A stretch of 46,499 nt of DNA from Anaerotruncus rubiinfantis (GTDB taxonomy: Bacteria; Bacillota; Clostridia; Oscillospirales; Ruminococcaceae), in NCBI RefSeq assembly GCF_900078395.1, contig NZ_FKLA01000004.1, forward strand, positions 1-46,499. The letters are read 5' to 3'. The notes under the pieces were generated by a model. The model searched no databases, had not been told where the DNA came from, and saw nothing but the letters and a program-made list of their open reading frames with translations. The translations under genes were made by a program, and so were the position numbers. Below are positions 7,259 to 16,504 of this stretch, piece after piece; within the stretch, counting starts at the first letter, position 1, and the number at the start of each line of letters is the position of its first letter.

Positions 7259-8590
7259 GTGCAGGAAATCCTGTTGTGGCTGGGGGCCGGTTTCAGCCTG
7301 TTTGCCTGCATTTTTGCAGGCGCGGCGTTTTTGACGGCACGCAGGTCCGCGCAGGAAAGCGCGGATTTCGATCCCGCGCCAATCCTTTATGAATTGGAAC
7401 GCCTGCAGGAGCAGTTTCTTTCCGAAGGACGGCAGACCCGGCAGGAAACCCATCAAAACGTCGCGCGCACCGTGGGAACGCTGGGGGCGCAGCTTTCAAA
7501 CGGGCAGCGGCAGCTGTCCGAACAGCTTTCCCGCCGGCAGGACTCCCTGCAAAAAACAGTCTCGGATGGGATGCGCGGGATCGACGCGCGTTTTTGTGCC
7601 TTTACGGCGCAGAATGAACAGCAGCTTTCCGGAATCCGCCAGACGGTTGAAACGCGGCTGGAAGCGATCCAGCAGGACAATGAGAAAAAGCTCGAGCAGA
7701 TGCGGCAGACGGTGGATGAAAAACTGCAGCGCACCCTCGAAAACCGGCTCAATCAGAGCTTTCAGGTGGTCGGCGAACGGCTCGAACAGGTTTATAAAGG
7801 CCTGGGAGAGATGCAGAGCCTTGCCGCCGGGGTTGGAGACCTCAAAAAAGTACTTTCCAATGTCAAAACGCGCGGCATCCTCGGGGAGGTCCAGCTTGGC
7901 GCGATCCTTTCCGAGATACTCGCGCCGGAACAGTACCGCGCCAATGTCGCCACCAAACGGGACAGCCGCAATGTTGTGGAGTTCGCGGTGGTGCTGCCGG
8001 GGGATGGGGAAACGCCTGTTCTCCTGCCGATCGACGCGAAATTCCCCTCCGACGCATACCTGCGGCTGACCGAAGCGTATGAAAAGGGCGACCCGGCCGC
8101 GGTGAGCGAAGCGTCGGCAGTGCTGTCCTCACGTATCCGGCTGTTTGCAAAGGACATCCGCGACAAATATATCGATCCCCCGGGCACGACCGATTTTGCG
8201 GTCATGTTCCTGCCGTTTGAGGGGCTTTACGCCGAAGCGCTGCGCCTGGGCCTGCTGGAACCGCTCCAGCGGGACTTCAAGGTGACCATCGCCGGTCCAA
8301 CCACAATGGCCGCGTTTCTGAACAGTTTGCAGATGGGTTTCCAAACGCTGGCAATTCAAAAGCGCAGCGGGGAAGTTTGGGCGGTACTGGGCGCGGTCAA
8401 GACCGAATTTGACCGGTTCGGGGAGGTGCTTGCGGCGACCCAGCAGCGGCTTGAACAGGCGAACAGCGAACTCGACAAGCTGGTCGGTGTGCGTACCCGC
8501 GCCATCCGGCGGCGGCTTGAAGCGGTGAGCGCGCTGCCGCAGCAGACCAATATGCCGCCTGTGCCCGGGGAAGACTTCGGGGAAGATTGA
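7259..8590 (+). CDS. rmuC: RmuC-family DNA recombination protein
   Basis: 443 residues from GTG at 7259, with AGAAGG eight bases upstream. Residues 1-25 form one membrane segment. Residues 40-190 are a long coiled coil rich in Gln, Glu and Arg. The C-terminal half is the conserved RmuC nuclease-like domain, with NVKTRGILGEVQLGAILSEI, the stretch around LLPIDAKFPSDAYLRL, and FAVMFLPFEGLYAEAL. RmuC limits sequence inversions and is thought to act on DNA ends; the PD-(D/E)XK-like assignment is family knowledge. It leads a probable operon with the ABC-F gene 24 bases downstream. The gene is complete. Confidence 0.93.
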   Translation: MQEILLWLGAGFSLFACIFAGAAFLTARRSAQESADFDPAPILYELERLQEQFLSEGRQTRQETHQNVARTVGTLGAQLSNGQRQLSEQLSRRQDSLQKTVSDGMRGIDARFCAFTAQNEQQLSGIRQTVETRLEAIQQDNEKKLEQMRQTVDEKLQRTLENRLNQSFQVVGERLEQVYKGLGEMQSLAAGVGDLKKVLSNVKTRGILGEVQLGAILSEILAPEQYRANVATKRDSRNVVEFAVVLPGDGETPVLLPIDAKFPSDAYLRLTEAYEKGDPAAVSEASAVLSSRIRLFAKDIRDKYIDPPGTTDFAVMFLPFEGLYAEALRLGLLEPLQRDFKVTIAGPTTMAAFLNSLQMGFQTLAIQKRSGEVWAVLGAVKTEFDRFGEVLAATQQRLEQANSELDKLVGVRTRAIRRRLEAVSALPQQTNMPPVPGEDFGED

Positions 8591-8614
8591 ACGATTGGGA
8601 ATGGAAGAATTCTT

Positions 8615-10555
8615 ATGTTAGTAAGCCTTGAAAATGTAACCAAGCTGTTTGCCGACAGGATCATCTTTACAGGGGTGAACGCCACGGTTGAAGAAGGGGA
8701 CCGGATCGGCCTGGTCGGCGCGAACGGCGCGGGAAAGACCACCCTTCTCAATGTCCTCAACGGGGATTATCCGCCGGACGAGGGGGACCGCGCGGTTTTA
8801 AGCGGCCTTTCGATCGGTTTTCTGCGGCAGACGAGCGGACTCGACAGTGAAAATACCATTTATGGGGAGATGCGGTCGGTCTTTGGGGAACTGCTCGACG
8901 CGCAGGCAAAGCTCAGGCGCCTGGCCGCGCGGATGGCACAGTATGCCGACCACGCGGACGCGGAATATATCGCGCTCGCGGAGGAGTATAACCGCCTGCA
9001 GGCCTGGTTTGAAACGAATGAGGGCTATCAGATCGATGTCAAAATCCGAACCGTTCTCAACGGTATGGGATTTGGGGACCGGGATGATCGCACGGTCTGC
9101 GGGACCCTTTCGGGCGGCGAAAAAACCCGGCTTGCGCTGGCCAAGCTCCTGCTCGCAAACCCAGGCCTGCTCATGCTCGACGAGCCGACCAACCATCTCG
9201 ATTTCGCAACCCTGCAGTGGCTCGAAAGCTATTTACAGGAATATAAGGGCGCCATTGTTGTGGTTTCGCACGACCGGTATTTCCTCGATAAAATCTGTAA
9301 CAAAATCTGGGATCTTGTGGGGCTTCGGGTCAATGCCTATAAGGGGAATTATACAAAATTTACCGCGACGCGGCAGATGATCTATGAACGCCAGCGCAAG
9401 GAATACGAGATGCAGCAGGCGCATGTGGCCAAGCTCACCGATTATATCGCGCGCAACAAGGTGCGTGCCTCGACCGCCGCGATGGCCAAGTCAAAAGAGA
9501 AGGAGCTCGCCCGGATGGAGCTTGTAAAGCTCCCGCCGCGGCCGGTCACGCCGGTGCGCATGGCGTTTCGATATGAACGCGAACCGGTCAAGGACGTGCT
9601 GCATGTCGAGGGGCTGACCCTCAGGGTGGGGGAAGGCGCGCAGGAGAAACAGCTTTGTGAAAAGATCGATTTCGACCTGATGCGCGGAGAAAAGGTTGCG
9701 CTGGTCGGCGCCAACGGCGTGGGGAAATCCACCTTTTTGAAGGTGCTTCTCGGGCTGGCCGAACCGGTGGAAGGGCGGATTCTCTGGGGCAGGAATGTGA
9801 AACGCTCCTACTTTGAACAGGAACAGACCGGGCTGAGCCCGTTTAAAACGGTGCTTTCCGAGCTTTGGGACCGGTTCCCCGCAACCTATGAGCAGGATGT
9901 GCGCAATGTACTGGGGAATTTGCAGTTCTCCGGGGAAACGATCAAAAAGGAAGTCCGGATGCTTTCAGGCGGGGAAAAGGCGCGGCTCAAGTTCGCCATT
10001 ATGATGTATGAGGGCGGAAACGTCCTCGTCATGGACGAACCGACCAACCATCTTGATTTGCCCACCAAGGAAGCGCTCGACAAAGCGCTTATGGAATTTG
10101 AGGGCACTATTTTAATGGTTTCGCATGACCGTTATCTGCTTTCAAAGGTGCCGACCCGGATTGTTGAGATGTTCCCTGATGGGTTCAAAAGCTATCAGGG
10201 CGGGTATGAATCGTACCTTGCAGCGACCGAAGCGGAGAAGCCCGCGCAGGAAAAACCGGCGGAAAAACCCGCCCCCGCCAAACCGGAAAACGAATACTAC
10301 CGCAGCAAGAAACAGCGCGCGCTCGAAGTGGCGCGGAAAAAACGGCTGCGGGAAGTTGAACAGGAAATCTCCGACCTGGAGCTTTCGATCGCATTGGAAC
10401 AGGAGCGGCTCACCCAGCCGGAGATTTCGAGCGATTATCAGAAGGTGGCGGATCTGTGCGCGCAGCTGGAAGCCATGCGGATCCAGCTTGGAGGGCTGAT
10501 GGAAGAATGGGCGGAGCTTTCCGAACAGGTGGAAGCGTCCGCCGGGAATATGTAA
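8615..10555 (+). CDS. ABC-F family ATPase (YdiF-like)
   Basis: 646 residues with two ABC domains in one chain and no membrane domain. Domain 1 has Walker A GANGAGKT (35-42), signature LSGGEKTRL and LLMLDEPTNHLD. Domain 2 has Walker A GANGVGKST near residue 366, signature LSGGEKARL and VLVMDEPTNHLD. A charged interdomain linker and a coiled-coil C-terminus of about 100 residues follow, after a Pro/Lys/Glu hinge. ABC-F proteins act on the ribosome E site. Length and C-terminal coiled coil match the YdiF/Uup group rather than the short antibiotic-protection types, so no resistance call is made. It lies between rmuC and the AEC transporter with short gaps, probably co-transcribed. Confidence 0.93.
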   Translation: MLVSLENVTKLFADRIIFTGVNATVEEGDRIGLVGANGAGKTTLLNVLNGDYPPDEGDRAVLSGLSIGFLRQTSGLDSENTIYGEMRSVFGELLDAQAKLRRLAARMAQYADHADAEYIALAEEYNRLQAWFETNEGYQIDVKIRTVLNGMGFGDRDDRTVCGTLSGGEKTRLALAKLLLANPGLLMLDEPTNHLDFATLQWLESYLQEYKGAIVVVSHDRYFLDKICNKIWDLVGLRVNAYKGNYTKFTATRQMIYERQRKEYEMQQAHVAKLTDYIARNKVRASTAAMAKSKEKELARMELVKLPPRPVTPVRMAFRYEREPVKDVLHVEGLTLRVGEGAQEKQLCEKIDFDLMRGEKVALVGANGVGKSTFLKVLLGLAEPVEGRILWGRNVKRSYFEQEQTGLSPFKTVLSELWDRFPATYEQDVRNVLGNLQFSGETIKKEVRMLSGGEKARLKFAIMMYEGGNVLVMDEPTNHLDLPTKEALDKALMEFEGTILMVSHDRYLLSKVPTRIVEMFPDGFKSYQGGYESYLAATEAEKPAQEKPAEKPAPAKPENEYYRSKKQRALEVARKKRLREVEQEISDLELSIALEQERLTQPEISSDYQKVADLCAQLEAMRIQLGGLMEEWAELSEQVEASAGNM

Positions 10556-10585
10556 AATCTACGACAGAATAAGAGGTCTGCACAG

Positions 10586-11527
10586 ATGTCAATCGGTATC
10601 ATACTGGCCAAACAGGTGGCGGTGATCACGCTGCTGATGGCGGTTGGGATTTTCGCCAAAAAGCGCGGAATCCTGAATCTGGCCGCCGCAAAGAATATTT
10701 CGGATTTTGTCCTGATCGTGATCACCCCGATGCTCATGCTCCAGATTATCCTGGAGGATTTTGCGGTTGAGAAGTTCCGGGAGCTGGGGATCGGCATGGT
10801 GGTGGCGGCAATTTTCCATCTCATGGCGATCGGCGTCACAAAGCTGCTCATCCGTCCGGACCCATCCGGAATCCACAATCTCGAACGTTTTGGCGCGATC
10901 TGCTCGAACGCGGGCTTCATGGGATTGCCGCTGATGGTGGCGGTGCTCGGACCGGAGGGAAGGGTGCATTCAGCAGCCTTTCTCACCGTGATGACCGTCT
11001 ACTTCTGGACCCACGGGCTCATGCTCATCAAAGGGGACAAAGGGGTCAGCGCCAAGGAGATCCTCACCGCGCCTGGAATTGTGGGGCTGGCGGCCGGGCT
11101 GGCGATCTTCTTTTTGGGTATCCGCCTGCCGGAGCCGGCAATGCACACCATCGATTACCTCGCAAGTATGAACACCCCGCTGCCCACCATCATCACCGGC
11201 GTTTTTGTCGCGGACCTCGATTTTAAAAAGGCCTTTACCAACCTGCGCGCCTATTGGGCGGTGGCGGTCCGCCTGCTGGTTCTGCCGGGCGTTTTTATTC
11301 TGCTCCTGTGGCTGCTGCGGGTTCCGTACTGGCTGCCGGGCGGCGGGACGATCGCGCTGGCGGCGGTGATTTCCTGCTGCTGCACCTGTGCGGCCAACAC
11401 GGTTATGATGCCGGTTTCCTATGGCGGGGACGTACAGCATGGCGCCAGCCTGGTGGTGATGTCAATGCTCGGGTCGCTGGTGACCATTCCGCTTGTCGCT
11501 ACCGTGGCCGAGATGGTTTTCCTTTGA
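10586..11527 (+). CDS. AEC-family (auxin efflux carrier-type) transporter
   Basis: 313 residues, almost entirely hydrophobic, with about ten membrane segments in two halves of five, the fold of AEC/malonate-type carriers. ATG at 10586 follows a weak purine-rich site (AGAGGT). Family features include the early helix after IILAKQVAVITLLMAVGIFA, SNAGFMGLPLMVAVLG around residues 110-125 and the C-terminal CCCTCAANTVMMPVSYGGD segment. Bacterial members move small organic acids such as malate, malonate or lactate; the substrate here is unknown. It starts 30 bases after the ABC-F gene and ends just before a shared terminator. Confidence 0.88.
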   Translation: MSIGIILAKQVAVITLLMAVGIFAKKRGILNLAAAKNISDFVLIVITPMLMLQIILEDFAVEKFRELGIGMVVAAIFHLMAIGVTKLLIRPDPSGIHNLERFGAICSNAGFMGLPLMVAVLGPEGRVHSAAFLTVMTVYFWTHGLMLIKGDKGVSAKEILTAPGIVGLAAGLAIFFLGIRLPEPAMHTIDYLASMNTPLPTIITGVFVADLDFKKAFTNLRAYWAVAVRLLVLPGVFILLLWLLRVPYWLPGGGTIALAAVISCCCTCAANTVMMPVSYGGDVQHGASLVVMSMLGSLVTIPLVATVAEMVFL

Positions 11528-11570
11528 TTACATAAGGCTGGAAACCAGCTGCTTTCGAAAATAGTGAAAA

Positions 11571-11600
11571 AACGCCCGTGGATTCTCCACGGGCGTTTTT
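11571..11600. terminator. Bidirectional terminator between AEC and GntR genes
   Basis: A perfect 12-bp stem (AACGCCCGTGGA, 11571-11582, with 11586-11597) and a TTC loop have A-rich and T-rich flanks, so it can end both converging transcripts. It abuts the stop codon of the GntR gene. Confidence 0.85.
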
Positions 11601-12235
11601 TAATAGATATGGGTTTCAAGATGCTTTTTGATCTTCTTTGCGTCATGCGAGCGGATGAAGGAGATGTATTCACGATGCTCGCGGCTGACTGTTTCAAGAT
11701 CGAAGTGCTGGATGCCCTGATAGAGCAGGCGCGCGTGAATTTTTGCGATAATGATATTCCAAAGCGCGCAGATGGTTGCGTTGGCGGAATGTTCGACAAG
11801 ATAGGTGTGCAGCGCGATGTCAAGGTCAGTCAGCTCGTCAAGGTTTTCCTTGTGGCAGGCTTCCTCCATCTGTCCGACCAGCGAATCGAGATAGGCATAG
11901 TCCTCGTCGTTCAGATCCTTGTAGGCGTTCTGGGCGACATAGGTTTCGATGATCCGCCGGATCGGAACGAAGATCTCCTCGGTCTGCTCGGGATCGATCT
12001 CCGCGACCACCGTTTCCCGGTAGGGGTGGGAGTAGATGAGCCCCTCCTGCGCCAGGCGGCTGAACGCTTCGCGCACCGGCCCGCGGCTGATCCCCATCTG
12101 CGCGGCGATATCGGCTTCCCGCAGACGGTCGCCGGGCGCGAGGTCGCCGCGGATGATCGCCTGTTTGATGGAATCGTAGGCAAAATCCTTGCGGGAAAGC
12201 TGGGGGGTTTTGGAAAATTTGAATGTATCTGGCAT
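11600..12235 (-). CDS. GntR/FadR (FCD) transcriptional regulator
   Basis: 211 residues from the ATG at 12235, which is preferred over a GTG two codons earlier because AAGAGGA lies 8 bases upstream. Residues 10-75 are a winged helix-turn-helix of the GntR type (YDSIKQAIIRGDLAPGDRL, then MGISRGPVREAFSRLAQEGL). The rest is a helical FCD ligand domain with the metal-site pattern Asp/His...His (DLDIALHTYLVEHS, then SREHREYI). FCD regulators usually respond to sugar acids or organic acids. It is divergent from the enolase-superfamily and TRAP operon, with a perfect palindrome between them, so it most likely controls that operon (inference from position). Confidence 0.92.
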   Translation of the reverse strand: MPDTFKFSKTPQLSRKDFAYDSIKQAIIRGDLAPGDRLREADIAAQMGISRGPVREAFSRLAQEGLIYSHPYRETVVAEIDPEQTEEIFVPIRRIIETYVAQNAYKDLNDEDYAYLDSLVGQMEEACHKENLDELTDLDIALHTYLVEHSANATICALWNIIIAKIHARLLYQGIQHFDLETVSREHREYISFIRSHDAKKIKKHLETHIY

Positions 12236-12330
12236 AGTCACAATCCTCTTTGGCCGGAGACCGGCCTCTTCTTTCTATAGTAATGATAAAGCATTCGGGA
12301 TTGAAAATCAAGTAGAAATTGCATAAAGAA

Positions 12331-12344
12331 GATTGTTAACAATC
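12331..12344. promoter_or_regulatory. Palindromic operator for the GntR regulator
   Basis: GATTGTTAACAATC is a perfect 14-bp palindrome containing TTGTNNACAA, close to FadR/FCD-type sites. It ends five bases before the -35 box. A second dyad, TCTACA (12343-12348) with TGTAGA (12370-12375), spans the promoter itself. Confidence 0.65.
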
Positions 12345-12349
12345 TACAA

Positions 12350-12377
12350 TTGACTTTTTGAAAAAATGATGTAGAAT
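12350..12377 (+). promoter_or_regulatory. Promoter of the sugar-acid operon
   Basis: TTGACT (12350-12355) and TAGAAT (12372-12377) with a 16-base spacer, about 40 bases before the GTG at 12417. It lies between the arms of the TCTACA/TGTAGA dyad, which suggests repressor control. Confidence 0.7.
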
Positions 12378-12416
12378 AAAGGCAGGTCGAGACCGAAAAC
12401 CATTTGAGGTGATAAC

Positions 12417-13559
12417 GTGAAAATAACAAAAGTGGAAGCCATCCCTGTCCGCCAGCCGGGCGAAATCCAGAAGATCAACGACAGCGCCCAGGACGGCGTC
12501 ATCATCAAAGTCTACACCGATGAGGGCATCACCGGCTACGGCGAAGTCGATTCCGCCCCCTGGGTTGTCAAAGCCATCATCGATTCCCCGGTGTCCCACC
12601 GCATCTGCCAGGGACTGGGCCAGTCGATCATCGGCATGGACCCGTTCCAGACCGAACGGATCTGGGAGACCATGTACTTGAACAGCATGTTCTACGGCCG
12701 GCGCGGCGCGGTTGTCCATGCGATGAGCGGCATCGATATCGCGCTTTGGGACATTGTCGGCAAGGCGCTTGGAAAGCCGATTTACCAGCTGCTCGGCGGG
12801 GAGTTCCGCAGCAAGGTGCGCGCCTACGGCAGCACGCTGATGCCGTACACGCCGGAGGAATCCGCCGAAGAGGCGCTCAAGTGGAAGGAGCAGGGCTTTT
12901 CGGCGGTCAAGATGGGATGGGGCGGCTTTGAGCTTCCGTTCCGCGACAATGTAAAACTGGTTGAGGCCGCGCGCCGGGCGATCGGAGACGACATGGATCT
13001 CATGCTGGATATCGGCTTCATTCCGTCGCCCGACTGCCCCATCGATTCCGCCTCGCGGCTGCTGCTCGCCAAAGAACTGCGGCAGTACAACCCTTACTGG
13101 ATCGAGGAAGCGGTTTCGCCGGACGATTACGACGGATACAAGATGCTGGCTGAATCGATTGACACCAGAATTGCCGGCGGCGAGAACGAATCCACCCGTT
13201 ACGGCTTCCGGCAGCTGATCGAATACTGCAAGCTGGATATCCTGCAGCCGGACATCACCCGATGCGGCGGCCTCACCGAGGCGAAGAAGATCGCCACCAT
13301 GGCGCAGGCGCACAACATCACCGTTGTGCCGCACGCCTGGAGCAGCGGCATCGTCATCGCTGCCTCGCTGCAGCTGATCGCGTCGATCCCGAACGCGAAC
13401 CTGCTGGAATACTGTGTGTGGGACACCCCGATCCGCAAGGAGATGCTGGTCAGCGACTTCACCCTGAAAGACGGATACGTCAGCGTGCCGCAGGGGCCGG
13501 GGCTTGGTATCGAGCTGGACGACGCCGCGATTGAAAAATACCGCTGCGACCGGTTCTAA
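12417..13559 (+). CDS. Mandelate racemase/muconate lactonizing enzyme family dehydratase
   Basis: 380 residues; GTG at 12417 preceded by GAGGTGAT. The enolase-superfamily capping domain (1-125) is followed by the TIM barrel. Metal ligands are D198 (LMLDIG), E230 or E231 (WIEEAV) and E256 (GGENES). D279 (LQPDIT) and H306 (VPHAWSSG) form the His-Asp dyad of the mandelate racemase subgroup. K165 begins the usual KxK strand, but the second position is glycine (K-M-G). Family members with a His-Asp dyad mostly dehydrate sugar acids to 2-keto-3-deoxy acids by abstracting the proton next to the carboxylate. It is the first gene of an operon with a TRAP transporter, supporting acid-sugar catabolism. 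The exact substrate cannot be read from the sequence. Confidence 0.9.
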   Translation: MKITKVEAIPVRQPGEIQKINDSAQDGVIIKVYTDEGITGYGEVDSAPWVVKAIIDSPVSHRICQGLGQSIIGMDPFQTERIWETMYLNSMFYGRRGAVVHAMSGIDIALWDIVGKALGKPIYQLLGGEFRSKVRAYGSTLMPYTPEESAEEALKWKEQGFSAVKMGWGGFELPFRDNVKLVEAARRAIGDDMDLMLDIGFIPSPDCPIDSASRLLLAKELRQYNPYWIEEAVSPDDYDGYKMLAESIDTRIAGGENESTRYGFRQLIEYCKLDILQPDITRCGGLTEAKKIATMAQAHNITVVPHAWSSGIVIAASLQLIASIPNANLLEYCVWDTPIRKEMLVSDFTLKDGYVSVPQGPGLGIELDDAAIEKYRCDRF

Positions 13560-13582
13560 ACAGGGGATAAGGAGGAAAAGGA

Positions 13583-14086
13583 ATGGAATCATCCAAAAAG
13601 GGCGGAAAATGGTTCGCGGTCCTCTATAAGGCGCTCGAAGGAATTTCCGCGGTGCTGATGGGGCTTTTGGTGGTCATCGTCCTGTACAGCGTTTTCAGCC
13701 GGTACGTGCTCAATTCATCGATCGCGTGGGCGGAGGAGATGTCCCGCTTTCTGATGATCACAATGGTCTGTGTGGGCGCCGTGACCGCCTACTTCAACAA
13801 CGAGCACCTCGGGTTGGACATCCTGGTCAAGTTTCTGCCGGCGCAGCTGCACCGGTACGTCGACCTGGTGCGCGACCTGCTGATCCTGTTCATCACCGGA
13901 TTTATGACGACCGGCGGCTGGAGGCTGATGCTGGAATCGTTCGATTCGGTTTCCCCGGCGATGCGCATCCGTGTGGGGTATGTCTATATCATCCTGCCGG
14001 TGTTTACGGCGATGCTCTGCCTCACGACGCTCTGCCGGGTTGTGCGCGGGGTTCACGGCCTCGCGCGAAAAAAGGAGGCGGAATAA
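13583..14086 (+). CDS. dctQ: TRAP transporter small membrane subunit (DctQ)
   Basis: 167 residues with four membrane segments. The family pattern VFSRYVLNSSIAWAEEMSRF lies at the first helix pair and HLGLDILVKFLP follows, both typical of DctQ. ATG at 13583 has AAGGAGG upstream, 23 bases after the dehydratase gene. With DctM it forms the membrane part of a sodium-driven, binding-protein-dependent carboxylate importer. Its stop codon directly abuts the ATG of dctM, so the two are translationally coupled. Confidence 0.93.
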   Translation: MESSKKGGKWFAVLYKALEGISAVLMGLLVVIVLYSVFSRYVLNSSIAWAEEMSRFLMITMVCVGAVTAYFNNEHLGLDILVKFLPAQLHRYVDLVRDLLILFITGFMTTGGWRLMLESFDSVSPAMRIRVGYVYIILPVFTAMLCLTTLCRVVRGVHGLARKKEAE

Positions 14087-15367
14087 ATGGTTGTCATCCT
14101 GTTTCTGGTGAGCCTGTTCGGCTTTATCCTGCTCAATGTTCCGATCGCCTTCAGCCTGCTGCTGAGCGCGGTGGTACTGATGTGCTATATGGGCGACTGG
14201 TCGTCCTATATCATCATGCAGAGTCTGGTGCGCGGGTTTGACAGCTTCAGCCTGCTTGCGATCCCGTTCTTTATCCTCGCGGGTGAAATCATGAACACCG
14301 GCGGGCTTTCCAAGCGGATTGTCGGGTTTGCCCGTTCGTTCATGGGGCACATCCGGGGCAGCCTCGGCTATGCCGCCATCCTTTCGAGTATGGTTTTCGC
14401 GGGCGTTTCCGGTTCGGCCGACGCGGACACCTCGGCGATCGGCTCGATCCTTTTGCCGATGATGGACGAGGAGGGCTACGACCGCAAGGTCTGCACCGCG
14501 CTGATCGCGACTTCCGGCTGTATCGGCCCGATCATCCCGCCGTCGATCCCGATGATCCTTTACGGCGTGACCGCGAGCGTTTCGATCAGCAAGCTTTTCC
14601 TGGGGGGCATCATTCCGGGCATCCTGGTCGGGGTGGGGCTCATGACCGTCTGGGGCTTCTATGTAAAAAAACAGCGTTATGGGGATTCCTCGGATAAATT
14701 CTCCTGGAAAACGGTCTGGTACCACACCAAACGCGCGTTTTTCGCGCTGCTGCTTCCGGTCATCATCCTGGGAGGCATCATCACCGGCGTTGTGACGCCG
14801 ACCGAATCGGCGGTCATCGCGGTGGCGTATGCGTTTGTGGTATCCAAATTTGTCTACCGTGAGCTTTCTCTGCGGGAACTGCCGCGGATGCTTGCGTCGA
14901 CCGCCCGCAGCACCGCGGTCATCATGATGGTCTGCGGCGCTGCGATGTCGGTCGCCTACTACATCACGCTGGCGCAGGTGCCAAAGCAGCTCTCGAATCT
15001 GCTGCTTTCGATCTCGGACAATGTGGTCGTGATCATGCTGCTGATTAACCTCTTGCTGCTGATCATCGGCTGTGTCATGGACCTCGCGCCGGCCATCTTC
15101 CTGATGACCCCGATCCTGCTGCCGATCATCCAGAGCTTTGGCCTCGACCCGATCTATTTCGGCGTGGTCATGTGCATCAATCTCTGCATCGGCCTGGTCA
15201 CGCCGCCGGTCGGAACGGTTCTGTATGTCGTCTGCGGGCTCTCCAAGGTTTCAATCTTCGATCTCATCAAACCGCTGATCCCATTTATTTCGGTCATGAT
15301 CGCGGTGCTGCTGCTGGTCACCTATATCCCAGGGCTCATCCTGTTTATTCCGAATATGTTTGCCTGA
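14087..15367 (+). CDS. dctM: TRAP transporter large membrane subunit (DctM)
   Basis: 426 residues and about 12 membrane segments, the usual DctM size. Conserved stretches include FSLLAIPFFILAGEIMNTGG, VFAGVSGSADADTSAIGSIL, CIGPIIPPSIPMILYG and the C-terminal GLVTPPVGTVLYVVCG. DctM carries the sodium-coupled transport path. The ATG immediately follows the dctQ stop (TAA-ATG), with AAGGAGG inside the end of dctQ. The gene is complete and unremarkable apart from its operon context. Confidence 0.95.
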   Translation: MVVILFLVSLFGFILLNVPIAFSLLLSAVVLMCYMGDWSSYIIMQSLVRGFDSFSLLAIPFFILAGEIMNTGGLSKRIVGFARSFMGHIRGSLGYAAILSSMVFAGVSGSADADTSAIGSILLPMMDEEGYDRKVCTALIATSGCIGPIIPPSIPMILYGVTASVSISKLFLGGIIPGILVGVGLMTVWGFYVKKQRYGDSSDKFSWKTVWYHTKRAFFALLLPVIILGGIITGVVTPTESAVIAVAYAFVVSKFVYRELSLRELPRMLASTARSTAVIMMVCGAAMSVAYYITLAQVPKQLSNLLLSISDNVVVIMLLINLLLLIIGCVMDLAPAIFLMTPILLPIIQSFGLDPIYFGVVMCINLCIGLVTPPVGTVLYVVCGLSKVSIFDLIKPLIPFISVMIAVLLLVTYIPGLILFIPNMFA

Positions 15368-15406
15368 GCGGCTTTCAAATTCAGCGTCTGAAAAGGAGAA
15401 GGAATT

Positions 15407-16486
15407 ATGAAGAAGAAATTACTCGCACTCATTCTCACCGCAACCCTTGCTGCCGGCATGATGACCGGATGCCTTTCGAGCAGCGCCACCCCGCCCGCGG
15501 CTTCCGCGCCGCAGGCGCAGCAGAGCGCCGCTGACCCGGCCCCGGCTGCGGATTCCGGTACGGAAAAAACGGTCATCAAGATCAGCTTTGCGGGCGGCGA
15601 TGCCCATCCGATTATGAAAACCCTCGAAGAATTCAAAAAGATGTTTGAAGAACGGACCGAAGGCCGCTATGACGTGCAGCTCTACGCGAACGCGGTGCTC
15701 GGTGACGACCTCAAGGCGACCGAGCAGGTCAAGGCTGGAATGCTTGACGCGGTCGTGACCTCGCCTTCGCCGGTCGGCACCATCGTAAAAGAGGTCATGG
15801 TCTTTGACCTGCCATACCTCTTTAAAAGCGAGGAGGAGGCAGACCAGATCCTTTCCGGCCCGTTTGCGCAGTATCTCGACGACAAAATGGCCGAAAAAGG
15901 CCTTGTCAACGTCGCCTGGTACGAGGACGGGTTCCGCCATCTGACCAACTCGAAGCAGGCGGTCACCTCTCCCGCGGATGTGAAAGGCATGAAGATCCGC
16001 ACGATGGAAAACCCCATCCACCTCGCCGCATGGAAGGTGCTTGGCGCGAATCCGACCCCGATGGCCTACACCGACGTGTTCACCGCGCTGCAGCAGCATG
16101 TCATCGATGGGCAGGAGAACCCGTTCCCGACCATCTATGACGGAAAATTCTACGAGGTCCAGAAGTATCTGTCCACCACCGGCCACGTCTATTCGCCGTT
16201 CATTTTCGTCTACAGCGGCCAGCTCTTTGAGAAGCTCCCGGCGGAAGATCAGGCGATCTTTAAAGAGGTGGCAAAGGCCACCGAGCCGGTCAACCGCGAA
16301 ATCAACCGCGCGGACGCGCAGTCCTGCCGCGAAAAGATGGAAGCGGCGGGTATGGAGGTCACCGACCTCACAATGGAACAGAAACAGGTCTTTCAGGATC
16401 TTCTGACCCCGATCTGGGGCGATTTCACCGATGTGTTCGGCGAGGAAGCGCTCGCCAAGCTCCAGGAAGAACTGGCAAAACTCTAA
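15407..16486 (+). CDS. dctP: TRAP transporter substrate-binding lipoprotein (DctP)
   Basis: 359 residues. A lipoprotein signal peptide has a lipobox ending MMTGC (Cys22). An Ala/Pro/Gln linker follows and then the DctP fold. R198 in MKIRTMENP is the conserved arginine that pairs with the substrate carboxylate, and YTDVFTALQQHVIDGQENPF is the next family signature. It delivers an acidic ligand to DctQM. Here it comes last in the operon, 39 bases after dctM, whereas many TRAP operons place it first. A strong terminator follows. The likely ligand is the sugar acid handled by the dehydratase at 12417 (inference). Confidence 0.94.
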   Translation: MKKKLLALILTATLAAGMMTGCLSSSATPPAASAPQAQQSAADPAPAADSGTEKTVIKISFAGGDAHPIMKTLEEFKKMFEERTEGRYDVQLYANAVLGDDLKATEQVKAGMLDAVVTSPSPVGTIVKEVMVFDLPYLFKSEEEADQILSGPFAQYLDDKMAEKGLVNVAWYEDGFRHLTNSKQAVTSPADVKGMKIRTMENPIHLAAWKVLGANPTPMAYTDVFTALQQHVIDGQENPFPTIYDGKFYEVQKYLSTTGHVYSPFIFVYSGQLFEKLPAEDQAIFKEVAKATEPVNREINRADAQSCREKMEAAGMEVTDLTMEQKQVFQDLLTPIWGDFTDVFGEEALAKLQEELAKL

Positions 16487-16504
16487 AAAAGATCCCAAAC
16501 GGTA

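Noticed and set aside
8615..10555. Antibiotic-resistance ABC-F
   Set aside because: Length and C-terminal coiled coil fit housekeeping YdiF-type proteins, and nothing nearby indicates resistance.
12336..13592. 418-residue minus-strand frame opposite the enolase-superfamily gene
   Set aside because: No ribosome site, no family resemblance, and it covers the operon promoter; it is a GC-driven shadow.
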